The notes beneath the pieces were generated by a model. That model saw only the letters and a program-made list of their open reading frames with translations. It was not told where the DNA came from and searched no databases. This document shows positions 57,172 through 64,000 of a stretch of DNA of 64,000 bases, piece after piece. Location of the stretch: the NCBI RefSeq assembly GCF_022654015.1, contig NZ_CP073063.1, forward strand, positions 2,170,001-2,234,000, in the 5' to 3' direction. Position 1 is the stretch's first letter. Every line of letters begins with the position of its first letter. The position numbers and the translations under genes are program-made. The stretch is from Brevundimonas diminuta. Lineage in GTDB: Bacteria > Pseudomonadota > Alphaproteobacteria > Caulobacterales > Caulobacteraceae.

Positions 57172-58492
57172 GGAGGGTCTCGTCCGTCGGAGCCAAGGCC
57201 GAAAGCGGCAGGGTCAGACGCACCTCTGCGCCACCCGCCGGGGGATTGGAGGCTTCTACCCGTCCGCCAAGCGACCGGATCACATTCATTAGCAGAAAGA
57301 GGCCAAGGCCCGCCCCGGGCCTGGGCTTGGTGGAGTTGTAGGGCTTGCCCCAGGCCTGAAGGATCGCCGGAGGAAAGCCCGGTCCGTCGTCGCGGACCGC
57401 AATGCCGAAATCCTCGTCCGTGCGTGTCGTGGTCACGGTGATGCGGCTCGCTCCGGCCTCGACCGCATTGTCGAACAGCACGCCCAGCACCTGACGCAGG
57501 GCCGGGTCGGCGATGATTGACGGGTTCTGGGCCAGCTCGTCGCGGATCTGCACCGCCACGCCGTCGCCGCTCCAGCTGGCCACCACATCGGCGACGAAGG
57601 CCCGCAGGGTCGTGCGCTCGGGCGCCTGTCCCCTCGCCTCGCCGGCCGACATCAGGATGCCGGTGACGATCGCCTTGCAGCGTTCGACCTCGGCCCGCAT
57701 CACCGTCATGTCCTGGGCCAGGTCGGCATCCTGGGTCAGGGCCGGCATCCGCTTCCAGTCGCTGAGGATCACCGACAGCGAAGCAAGCGGCGTTCCCAGC
57801 TCGTGCGCCGCGCCCGAAGCCAAGAGGCCCATGCGGACGATATGATCATGCTCTGCCGTCTGCTGGCGCAGGGCGGCCATGGAGGCGTCACGCTCACGCA
57901 GGTTCTGGCTGATCCGGGTGACGAACAGCACCAGCAGCACGGCCATCAGCACGAAACAGATCAGACTGCCCTGAAGATAAAGGCTGAGCAGCGAATCCTC
58001 GCGCGCGGGCGGCAGGTTCAGCGGCCGGGAATGCAGGCCCAGCCCGGCGAAACACAGGCTGGTGACGGCGATCAGCGCCCAGGCATAGACCGGCGCCAGC
58101 AGCACCGCTCCCAAGACCACTTGTAGAAGATATAGCGCCACGAAAGGATTGGCCGCGCCGCCGGTCAGGAACAGCAGCCAGGTCAGGGCCGCCACATCCG
58201 CCAACAGGGCGATCATCAGCGCCTGATCCTCAACCTCCTGCCGGCGCACGGTCAAAGGCGCGCTGACCAGATTGACCAGCACCAGGCCCGCCGGCGCCGC
58301 CAGCAGCCACAGAACCGGCAGCGGGATCCGCATCACATATTGGACCAGCAGAATCGTCGCCACCTGCCCGGCGACCGCCAGCCAGCGCAACTGGATCAGC
58401 AGCAGCATGTTGCGGCGGTTGGCGCCGCCGTGGGTCGCGACCCCGCCTCTGAACCCCAGACCGAGCAGTCTTTGCAAAGTTGTCGTCGTCAC
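57161..58492 (-). CDS. regB: RegB/PrrB redox sensor histidine kinase
   Basis: Protein of 443 residues with six membrane segments. GGAANPF (111-117) is the ubiquinone-sensing motif of RegB. The phosphorylation site is H230 in GAAHELGTPLASL, and the redox cysteine is C272 (VERCKAIV). The C-terminal ATPase has N, G1 and G2 boxes (FDNAVEAGA, DDGPGFP, GAGLGLFL). The start is GTG at 58492, overlapping the surf1 stop as GTGA. An open frame extends upstream but is not RegB-like. Confidence 0.94.
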   Translation of the reverse strand: MTTTTLQRLLGLGFRGGVATHGGANRRNMLLLIQLRWLAVAGQVATILLVQYVMRIPLPVLWLLAAPAGLVLVNLVSAPLTVRRQEVEDQALMIALLADVAALTWLLFLTGGAANPFVALYLLQVVLGAVLLAPVYAWALIAVTSLCFAGLGLHSRPLNLPPAREDSLLSLYLQGSLICFVLMAVLLVLFVTRISQNLRERDASMAALRQQTAEHDHIVRMGLLASGAAHELGTPLASLSVILSDWKRMPALTQDADLAQDMTVMRAEVERCKAIVTGILMSAGEARGQAPERTTLRAFVADVVASWSGDGVAVQIRDELAQNPSIIADPALRQVLGVLFDNAVEAGASRITVTTTRTDEDFGIAVRDDGPGFPPAILQAWGKPYNSTKPRPGAGLGLFLLMNVIRSLGGRVEASNPPAGGAEVRLTLPLSALAPTDETLHDR

Positions 58493-59187
58493 GACCTGTT
58501 GCGCCTGCCTTCGCGCAGGAACAGCCAAAGACCGACCACGGTCAGCAACGCCATGCCGAACCACGTCAGGGCATAGACCAAATGGCTGTTGGCGAACCGG
58601 ATCACCGTCAGCCCTCCGCGCGGCCATCCGCCCGGATCCGGACTGGCGTCCGCATCGATGAAATAGGGCGCGACATTCGTCAGGCCCCGCCGCGCAGCGA
58701 TCGCCCCGACGTCGCGAGAGCGCCAGCGATCACCTGCGGGATCATTGGCGCGCAGGAAGCCGCCCTTCGGCTCAGTGATCCGGAGCAGGCCCGTCACCGT
58801 CTGCGGCCCCTCGACCTGACCATGGGCGCGGACGGCCGGATCGCGTCGGCCTGACGGCACGAAACCGCGATTGATCAGGACGGTGAAGCCCCGGTCGTCA
58901 ACCAGTGGCGTCATGACCCAGAAGCCGCCGCCGGCGTCGGTCACCGCCTGAACCAGGGTTTCCTTGTCGTGCAGGAATCGACCGTGAACCGTGACGCGGC
59001 GGTACTGATCCTTGTCGCGCGTCACGCCGGCCCATTGGGTCGGGCCAGGCGCTGCAACGGCGGCCGCATGAACGCGAGCATCGACCTGGGCGATCAGATG
59101 GGTCTTCCAGGCCAGGCGCTGAACCTGCCACCCGCCCAGCGCCAGAAAGCCGACGAACAACGCCAGGCCCGCGACCACGACCGCCAT
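58489..59187 (-). CDS. SURF1-family oxidase assembly protein
   Basis: Protein of 232 residues with membrane segments at both ends (about 3-20 and 208-226) and a periplasmic beta domain, as in SURF1. GGWQVQRLAWKTHLI, GRFLHDKETLV, RGFVP and TNVAPYFIDAD are family blocks. SURF1 assists heme insertion into oxidase subunit I. ATG 59187 lacks a clear ribosome site, and the open frame continues upstream without a start codon that I would trust. It lies between cyoD and regB. Confidence 0.9.
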   Translation of the reverse strand: MAVVVAGLALFVGFLALGGWQVQRLAWKTHLIAQVDARVHAAAVAAPGPTQWAGVTRDKDQYRRVTVHGRFLHDKETLVQAVTDAGGGFWVMTPLVDDRGFTVLINRGFVPSGRRDPAVRAHGQVEGPQTVTGLLRITEPKGGFLRANDPAGDRWRSRDVGAIAARRGLTNVAPYFIDADASPDPGGWPRGGLTVIRFANSHLVYALTWFGMALLTVVGLWLFLREGRRNRS

Positions 59188-59254
59188 GCGGAAGGATCGC
59201 GAACTTCTGGCCTTGCCGCCGGCCGGGGCTGAGGACGGGTCCGTGATTTCGACC

Positions 59255-59650
59255 TCAGCCGCCCATCTGCGCCATGTCGTGCGTCATGGGCATCATATTG
59301 GTGTTCAGGTGGTACATGACCCACAGCGAACCCGACAGGGCGATGACCACCACGATGATGGTGAAGATCAGCGCCAGCATGATCCAGCCGCCCTCGGACT
59401 TGGAGTTCATGTGCAGGAAGAAGATCATGTGGACCACGATCTGCACCACGGCGAAGCCCATGACGATCAGGGCCGTCGCCTGGGTCGGCAGGACGCCGGT
59501 CATGACCAGGGCGAACGGGATGGCCGTCAGGATCACCGACAGCACGAAACCGATCATATAGCTCTTGAAGGAGCCGTGATTGTGCCCCTCGTGACCCAGG
59601 TGGTCGGTCTCGTGAGACTCAGGGCTGTGGTCGTTCTTGTCGGCGCTCAT
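59255..59650 (-). CDS. cyoD: Cytochrome o ubiquinol oxidase subunit IV
   Basis: Protein of 131 residues. A His-rich cytoplasmic start (HETDHLGHEGHNHG) is followed by three membrane segments; SYMIGFVLSVILTAIPFALVM and VVQIVVHMIFFLHMN are typical CyoD sequences. It supports assembly of the CuB site in subunit I. Its ATG overlaps the cyoC stop by 4 bases. An in-frame ATG at 59731 lies within cyoC and is not used. Confidence 0.94.
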   Translation of the reverse strand: MSADKNDHSPESHETDHLGHEGHNHGSFKSYMIGFVLSVILTAIPFALVMTGVLPTQATALIVMGFAVVQIVVHMIFFLHMNSKSEGGWIMLALIFTIIVVVIALSGSLWVMYHLNTNMMPMTHDMAQMGG

Positions 59651-60270
59651 CGCAGCATGCCCAGCAGATAGACGAAGGTGAAGACGCCGATCCAGATGAC
59701 GTCCAGGAAGTGCCAGAACATCGACAGGCACATCAGGCGGCGTTTGTTGGCGGGGATCAGGCCCTTCATGCTGACCTGAACCATCAGCGTCACCAGCCAG
59801 ATGATGCCGAAGGTGACGTGCAGGCCGTGGGTGCCCACCAGGGTGAAGAAGGCCGACAGGAATGCGCTGCGTTGCGGCGTCGCGCCCTCATGGATCAGGT
59901 GCGCGAACTCGTAGAGTTCGATCCCCAGGAAGGCCAGGCCGAACAGGCCGGTGATCGCCAGCCAGACCAGCGTCTGACGCTGGTTGTTCCGATCCATCGC
60001 CAGCATGGCGAAGCCATAGGTGATCGACGAGAACAGCAGCATGGCGGTGTTGATCGCCACCAGCTCCAGATCGAACAGCTCCTTGGGTCCCGGCCCGGCG
60101 GCATAGTTGCCGCCCAGCACGCCGAACACGGCGAACAGCATCGCAAAGATGAGGCAGTCGCTCATCAGATAGAGCCAGAACCCCAGCATGGTGCTGGAGC
60201 CTTCCTCGTGATGCGGCTCCTCTTCCAGGTGGAAGACGGTCCGGTCGATCTCGGTCGCAGTCGCGCTCAT
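59647..60270 (-). CDS. cyoC: Cytochrome o ubiquinol oxidase subunit III
   Basis: Protein of 207 residues with five membrane segments. LGFWLYLMSDCLIFAMLFAVFGVL near residue 30 and the ..GTHGLHVTFGIIWLVTLMVQ motif near 140 mark subunit III of heme-copper oxidases. It starts 2 bases after the cyoB stop and overlaps cyoD. Confidence 0.95.
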   Translation of the reverse strand: MSATATEIDRTVFHLEEEPHHEEGSSTMLGFWLYLMSDCLIFAMLFAVFGVLGGNYAAGPGPKELFDLELVAINTAMLLFSSITYGFAMLAMDRNNQRQTLVWLAITGLFGLAFLGIELYEFAHLIHEGATPQRSAFLSAFFTLVGTHGLHVTFGIIWLVTLMVQVSMKGLIPANKRRLMCLSMFWHFLDVIWIGVFTFVYLLGMLR

Positions 60271-60272
60271 GA

Positions 60273-62276
60273 TCAGGCCTCCGTTCCGGCCAGGGCGCGG
60301 GTGCGCGCCTCTTCTGTCGCGCGGACCTCATCCTCGGGGATGTAATAGTCGCGCTTGTAGTTGAAGGTATGGCCGATCGAGACGGCCAACACCCCGATGA
60401 AGCTGATGGCGGCCAGCCACCAGATGTACCAGATCAAGGCCAAACCCATCACCAGGCACAGGCCCGAGATGATGATCCCCGCCCCGGTGTTCGAGGGCAT
60501 GTGGATCGCCTTGTAGCCGTTCAGCGGACGCTGATAGCCCTGCTTTTTCATATCCCACCAGGCGTCGGCGTCATGGACGTAGGGCGTGGCGGCGAAGTTG
60601 TAGGCCGGCGGCGGCGACGACGTCGCCCACTCCAGCGTGCGGCCGCCCCACGGGTCGCCCGTCGTGTCGCGCAGCTTGTCGCGGTTGATGATCGACACGG
60701 CGAACTGGATGAACATGGCCGCGATGCCCAGGGCGATGACGCCGGCGCCGATGGCGGCGATGACGAACCAGATCTGCAGCGAGGGATCGTCGAACACCCG
60801 CATCCGGCGCGTCACGCCCATCAGGCCCAGCACGTACAGCGGCAGGAAGGCCAGCCAGAAACCGGGCACCCAGCACCAGAAGCTGATCAGGCCCCACTTC
60901 TTGTCCAGCTTGAAGCCGAAGGCCTTGGGCCACCAGAAGTTGATCGCCGCGAACAGGCCGAACAGCACGCCGCCGATGATGACGTTGTGGAAGTGGGCCA
61001 CCAGGAACAGCGAGTTGTGCAGCACAAAGTCGGCCGGCGGCACCGCCAGCAGCACGCCCGTCATCCCGCCGATCACGAAGGTCAGCATGAAGGCGACCAG
61101 CCACATCATCGGCAGCTCGAACCGGATGCGCCCGCGGTACATCGTGAACAGCCAGTTGAAGATCTTCGCGCCCGTCGGGATCGAGATGATCATCGTCGTG
61201 ATGCCGAAGAAGCTGTTCACCGACGCGCCCGAGCCCATGGTGAAGAAGTGGTGCAGCCAGACCAGGTAGGACAGGATCGTGATGACGACCGTGGCGTAGA
61301 CCATGGAGGTATAGCCGAACAGCTTCTTGCCCGAGAAGGTCGAGGCGATCTCCGAGAAGACGCCGAACAGCGGCAGGATCAGGATGTAGACCTCGGGGTG
61401 ACCCCAGATCCAGATCAGGTTCACGTACATCATCGGATTGCCGCCGAAGTCGTTCGTGAAGAAGTTGGTGCCGACGTAACGGTCCAGCGTCAGCAGGGCC
61501 AGGACGGCGGTCAGGACCGGGAAGGACGCCACGATCAGCACGTTGGTGCACAGCGAGGTCCAGGTGAAGACCGGCATCTTCATCATGCCCATGCCGGGCG
61601 CGCGCATCTTCACGATGGTCGCGATCAGGTTGATGCCGGACAGCGTCGTGCCCACCCCCGCGATCTGCAACGCCCATATGTAATAGTCGACCCCGACGCC
61701 GGGGCTGTAGCCGATGCCCGACAGCGGCGGATAGGCCAGCCAGCCTGTGCGCGCGAACTCGCCCACGAACAGCGAGGCCATGACGATGACGGCGCCGGCC
61801 GTGGTCATCCAGAAGCTGAAGTTGTTCAGGAAGGGGAAGGACACGTCGCGCGCGCCGATCTGCAGCGGCACGACATAGTTCATGATGCCCGTCACCAGCG
61901 GCATGGCCACGAAGAAGATCATGATCACGCCGTGGGCGGTGAATATCTGATCATAGTGGTGCGCGTTTAGGTAGCCCTCGGACCCGCCGAAGGCCATCGC
62001 CTGTTGCAGGCGCATCATGATGGCGTCGGCGAAGCCGCGCACGAACATGATCAGACCCAGGATCATGTACATGATCCCGATCTTCTTGTGGTCCACGGTG
62101 GTGAACCACTCCTTCCAGAGATAGCCCCACAGCTTGAAATAGGTCAGGGCGCCGAACAGGGCGAGACCGCCCAACAGCACGACCGACATGGTCACGACCA
62201 GGATCGGCTCGTGCAGCGGCAGAGCCTCAAGCGTGAGGCGCCCGAAGATTAGCGGAATGAGTTGATCAGCGTTCAT
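60273..62276 (-). CDS. cyoB: Cytochrome o ubiquinol oxidase subunit I
   Basis: Catalytic subunit of 667 residues with about 15 membrane segments. [12 protein letters not shown] holds a heme ligand, [22 protein letters not shown] the CuB-His and the cross-linked Tyr, LVWLHHFFT the CuB His pair, and [14 protein letters not shown] the remaining heme ligands. It reduces O2 with electrons from quinol and pumps protons. It follows cyoA by 13 bases. Confidence 0.97.
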   Translation of the reverse strand: MNADQLIPLIFGRLTLEALPLHEPILVVTMSVVLLGGLALFGALTYFKLWGYLWKEWFTTVDHKKIGIMYMILGLIMFVRGFADAIMMRLQQAMAFGGSEGYLNAHHYDQIFTAHGVIMIFFVAMPLVTGIMNYVVPLQIGARDVSFPFLNNFSFWMTTAGAVIVMASLFVGEFARTGWLAYPPLSGIGYSPGVGVDYYIWALQIAGVGTTLSGINLIATIVKMRAPGMGMMKMPVFTWTSLCTNVLIVASFPVLTAVLALLTLDRYVGTNFFTNDFGGNPMMYVNLIWIWGHPEVYILILPLFGVFSEIASTFSGKKLFGYTSMVYATVVITILSYLVWLHHFFTMGSGASVNSFFGITTMIISIPTGAKIFNWLFTMYRGRIRFELPMMWLVAFMLTFVIGGMTGVLLAVPPADFVLHNSLFLVAHFHNVIIGGVLFGLFAAINFWWPKAFGFKLDKKWGLISFWCWVPGFWLAFLPLYVLGLMGVTRRMRVFDDPSLQIWFVIAAIGAGVIALGIAAMFIQFAVSIINRDKLRDTTGDPWGGRTLEWATSSPPPAYNFAATPYVHDADAWWDMKKQGYQRPLNGYKAIHMPSNTGAGIIISGLCLVMGLALIWYIWWLAAISFIGVLAVSIGHTFNYKRDYYIPEDEVRATEEARTRALAGTEA

Positions 62277-62289
62277 CGACTGTTTTCGC

Positions 62290-63615
62290 TCAGGCGTTGG
62301 GGGCGGAACGGACGTCGGTCGGAACCGGCCCCGTGGCGAAGGGATTGCGGGCCAGCGTCGTCAGCGAGGCCATCGGAGTTTGGGCCGGCGACAACCCTTG
62401 TCCGCTCAGGCGCTCCAGGCTGGTCGGTCCGGCGACCGTATCCAGTTCGGCGCGGCGCATGCGGTCGGCGGCGGCGGCCTCGGCCTGCAACGGGGTGCAG
62501 ATCGTCATGACGTAGCTGTCGTTGGAGCCGAAGTAGGCGGGCGATTTTCCGCGGCCGGCGTATTTGTCATATACCAGCGGCATGGTGTTGCGCACCGACG
62601 CCATGGACAGACCGCCCTGTTTGTCGATGGCCATCATCTCGCCCATGCACATCTTGCCCGGCTCGACGCACATGTTGAGGATCGCGTCCCACAGCATGCC
62701 GTCCACGGCGCCAAAGCGCATGACGGGCACCTTCTCGCTGGGCTTTTCCAGCTCCAGATAGCGGTCGCGGTCCAGCGTCTGGCCGCCCTGGCGCACGCCG
62801 GCGATCCATTGGTCGAACCCGGACTGATCCAGACCGTGGAAGGCGAAGCGCATGTGCGAGAAGCCGTCGCCGGAATAGTTGGCCGAGAAGCCTTCGTATT
62901 CGCCCGGACGGTTGATGACGGCATGCAGCTTCGTCTCCATGCCCGGCATGGCGTAGATCTGGCCGGCCAGGGCGGGAATGTAGAAGCTGTTCATCACCGA
63001 GGACGAGGTGATGTGGAAACGGATCGGACGGTCGACCGGCGCGGCCAGCTCATTGACCGTGGCGACGCCGTACTGCGGGTAGATGAACATCCACTTCCAG
63101 TCGAGCGCGACGACATTGACCTGCAACGGCTCGACGCTTTCCTCGACGGCCTGGCCCGGCTTGATCCGGTCGATAGGACGGTAGGGGTCCAGCAGGTGGG
63201 TGCCGGCCCAGGTCAGGGCGCCCAGGCAGATGATGATCATCAGCGGCGCGGCCCAGATGACCAGCTCCAGCGAGGTGGAGTGATCCCAATCGGGACGGTA
63301 GTCGGCCTCTGACTCCTTGTTCGACGCCCGATACTTCCAGGCGAAGAAGACGATCAGACCCATCACCGGCACGATGATGATCAGCATCAACAGGGTCGAG
63401 ATCATCAGCAGATCGCCCTGCTGGGACGCGACGTCGCCGGCAGGGTTGAGGACGACCAGGTTGCAGGCCGACAGCAGGGCCACGACGGGCGCGAGCAAAA
63501 GTAGGCGCAGACGGCGCAAGGCGGATCCAATCGAAAAGCGTCGGGCGAGGGGGAGGCGCCGCGACGGTTGGCGTTCGTAGGCGGCGGGATACTCAAGCTC
63601 AATCAGGAACGACAT
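62290..63615 (-). CDS. cyoA: Cytochrome o ubiquinol oxidase subunit II
   Basis: Protein of 441 residues, longer than E. coli CyoA (315) owing to N- and C-terminal extensions. A lipobox (LLSAC) near residue 50 precedes [19 protein letters not shown]. Two membrane segments and a cupredoxin domain follow. The CuA cysteines of cytochrome c oxidases are absent ([19 protein letters not shown]), so electrons come from quinol. It heads the cyoABCD-surf1-regBA run and is divergent from the MFS gene across 114 bases. Confidence 0.94.
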   Translation of the reverse strand: MSFLIELEYPAAYERQPSRRLPLARRFSIGSALRRLRLLLLAPVVALLSACNLVVLNPAGDVASQQGDLLMISTLLMLIIIVPVMGLIVFFAWKYRASNKESEADYRPDWDHSTSLELVIWAAPLMIIICLGALTWAGTHLLDPYRPIDRIKPGQAVEESVEPLQVNVVALDWKWMFIYPQYGVATVNELAAPVDRPIRFHITSSSVMNSFYIPALAGQIYAMPGMETKLHAVINRPGEYEGFSANYSGDGFSHMRFAFHGLDQSGFDQWIAGVRQGGQTLDRDRYLELEKPSEKVPVMRFGAVDGMLWDAILNMCVEPGKMCMGEMMAIDKQGGLSMASVRNTMPLVYDKYAGRGKSPAYFGSNDSYVMTICTPLQAEAAAADRMRRAELDTVAGPTSLERLSGQGLSPAQTPMASLTTLARNPFATGPVPTDVRSAPNA

Positions 63616-63729
63616 TGGGCAATATGTCCTATCCTCACGAGGCCGCTTTCATCGCAAAGGGCGCCCGGTCATAATGCGGCGACCTGCCGTACGGCCGATA
63701 ATTCAGTCTCACACGGAGCGACCAAGCCC

Positions 63730-64000
63730 ATGTCCGCCTCGACGACCCCTTCGTCAGAGTCGCTGGAACGCGACGCCGCCGCCCTTCACACGGGTCATGG
63801 CAAGGTTGACGCCGGCGAGATCGCCATCGGCGTCATTATCGGCCGAACTTCCGAGTTTTTCGACTTCTTTGTTTACGCCATCGCTTCGGTGGTCGTTTTC
63901 CCGCAGTTGATCTTCCCCTATGCCGGCGCGGTGGGCGGCACCCTGCTCTCCTTCGCCGTCTTCGCCCTGGCTTTCCTGGCCCGGCCGCTGGGCACCGTCC
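63730..64000 (+). CDS. MFS transporter (metabolite:H+ symporter type), 3' part outside window
   Basis: Only the first 90 residues are visible. After a polar start of ~30 residues come two membrane segments with IGVIIGRTSEFFDFFVYAIASVVVFPQLIFPY and FAVFALAFLARPLGTV, matching the start of the MHS subgroup (ProP/KgtP-like) of the major facilitator family. The substrate cannot be told. It is divergent from cyoA. Confidence 0.85.
   Translation, partial: MSASTTPSSESLERDAAALHTGHGKVDAGEIAIGVIIGRTSEFFDFFVYAIASVVVFPQLIFPYAGAVGGTLLSFAVFALAFLARPLGTV

Noticed and set aside
60369..61970. Long plus-strand open frame opposite cyoB
   Set aside because: His/Asp/Arg-rich shadow of cyoB with no recognisable domain.

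Overview
The window is a compact, GC-rich (roughly two-thirds G+C by eye, not computed) chromosomal segment of an alphaproteobacterium, most likely Caulobacterales and probably Brevundimonas or a close relative. The indications are the gene content and order (serS-surE-pcm-nlpD-like, yajC-secD-secF, mreB-mreC-mreD-mrdA-rodA, a DgcB-like cyclase beside an RhlE-like helicase and an iscR-suf operon, RegB/RegA), the protein sequence style, frequent 1-4 base ATGA/GTGA/TGATG overlaps, and palindromic intergenic repeats. It reads as core genome. I see no insertion sequence, phage, plasmid or CRISPR array.

Layout. 1-2200: the start of tmk (cut by the window edge), an RlpA-type lipoprotein, tRNA-Ser(UGA) and a TM2/SHOCT membrane protein. 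2264-5900: a YegD-like Hsp70 and a pair of acyl-CoA dehydrogenases. 6030-12060: the elongasome cluster mreB, mreC-mreD-mrdA-rodA. 12281-14561: hemerythrin, VTT membrane protein and two unknown genes. 14661-23426: aspartate aminotransferase, a small lipoprotein, secDF-yajC, a degenerate LytM lipoprotein, pcm, surE and serS. 23427-24200 has no credible gene but holds a large palindromic repeat and a strongly folded segment. 24201-33164: cyclic-nucleotide-domain patatin, aminopeptidase P, prmA, an Ala/Lys/Pro-rich protein, RNA helicase, diguanylate cyclase and plsC. 33157-40407: tfoX-like gene and the complete iscR-cysteine desulfurase-sufBCDS-sufT-sufA operon. 40566-46972: alpha/beta hydrolase with an altered nucleophile, outer-membrane protein, ahpF, ahpC, NamZ and a DOMON-like gene. 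47044-51437: two small membrane proteins, tyrS, bcp, bactofilin and prfB with a programmed frameshift. 51556-56638: PBP1A, ohr, cobS, a holin-like membrane protein and a HIT protein. 56635-63615: cyoABCD-surf1-regB-regA. 63730-64000: the start of an MFS transporter.

Together the genes cover envelope growth (MreBCD, PBP2, RodA, PBP1A, RlpA, LytM, bactofilin, NamZ), protein export (SecDF-YajC), Fe-S assembly, peroxide and organic peroxide defence (AhpCF, Bcp, Ohr) and a quinol-oxidase respiratory branch encoded together with a redox two-component system. No clearly undescribed system is visible. The items most worth checking are the folded non-coding segment at 23789-23968, the perfect dyad upstream of iscR, the Ser-to-Gln change in the hydrolase, the repeats upstream of tyrS, and the cyo-surf1-regBA arrangement.
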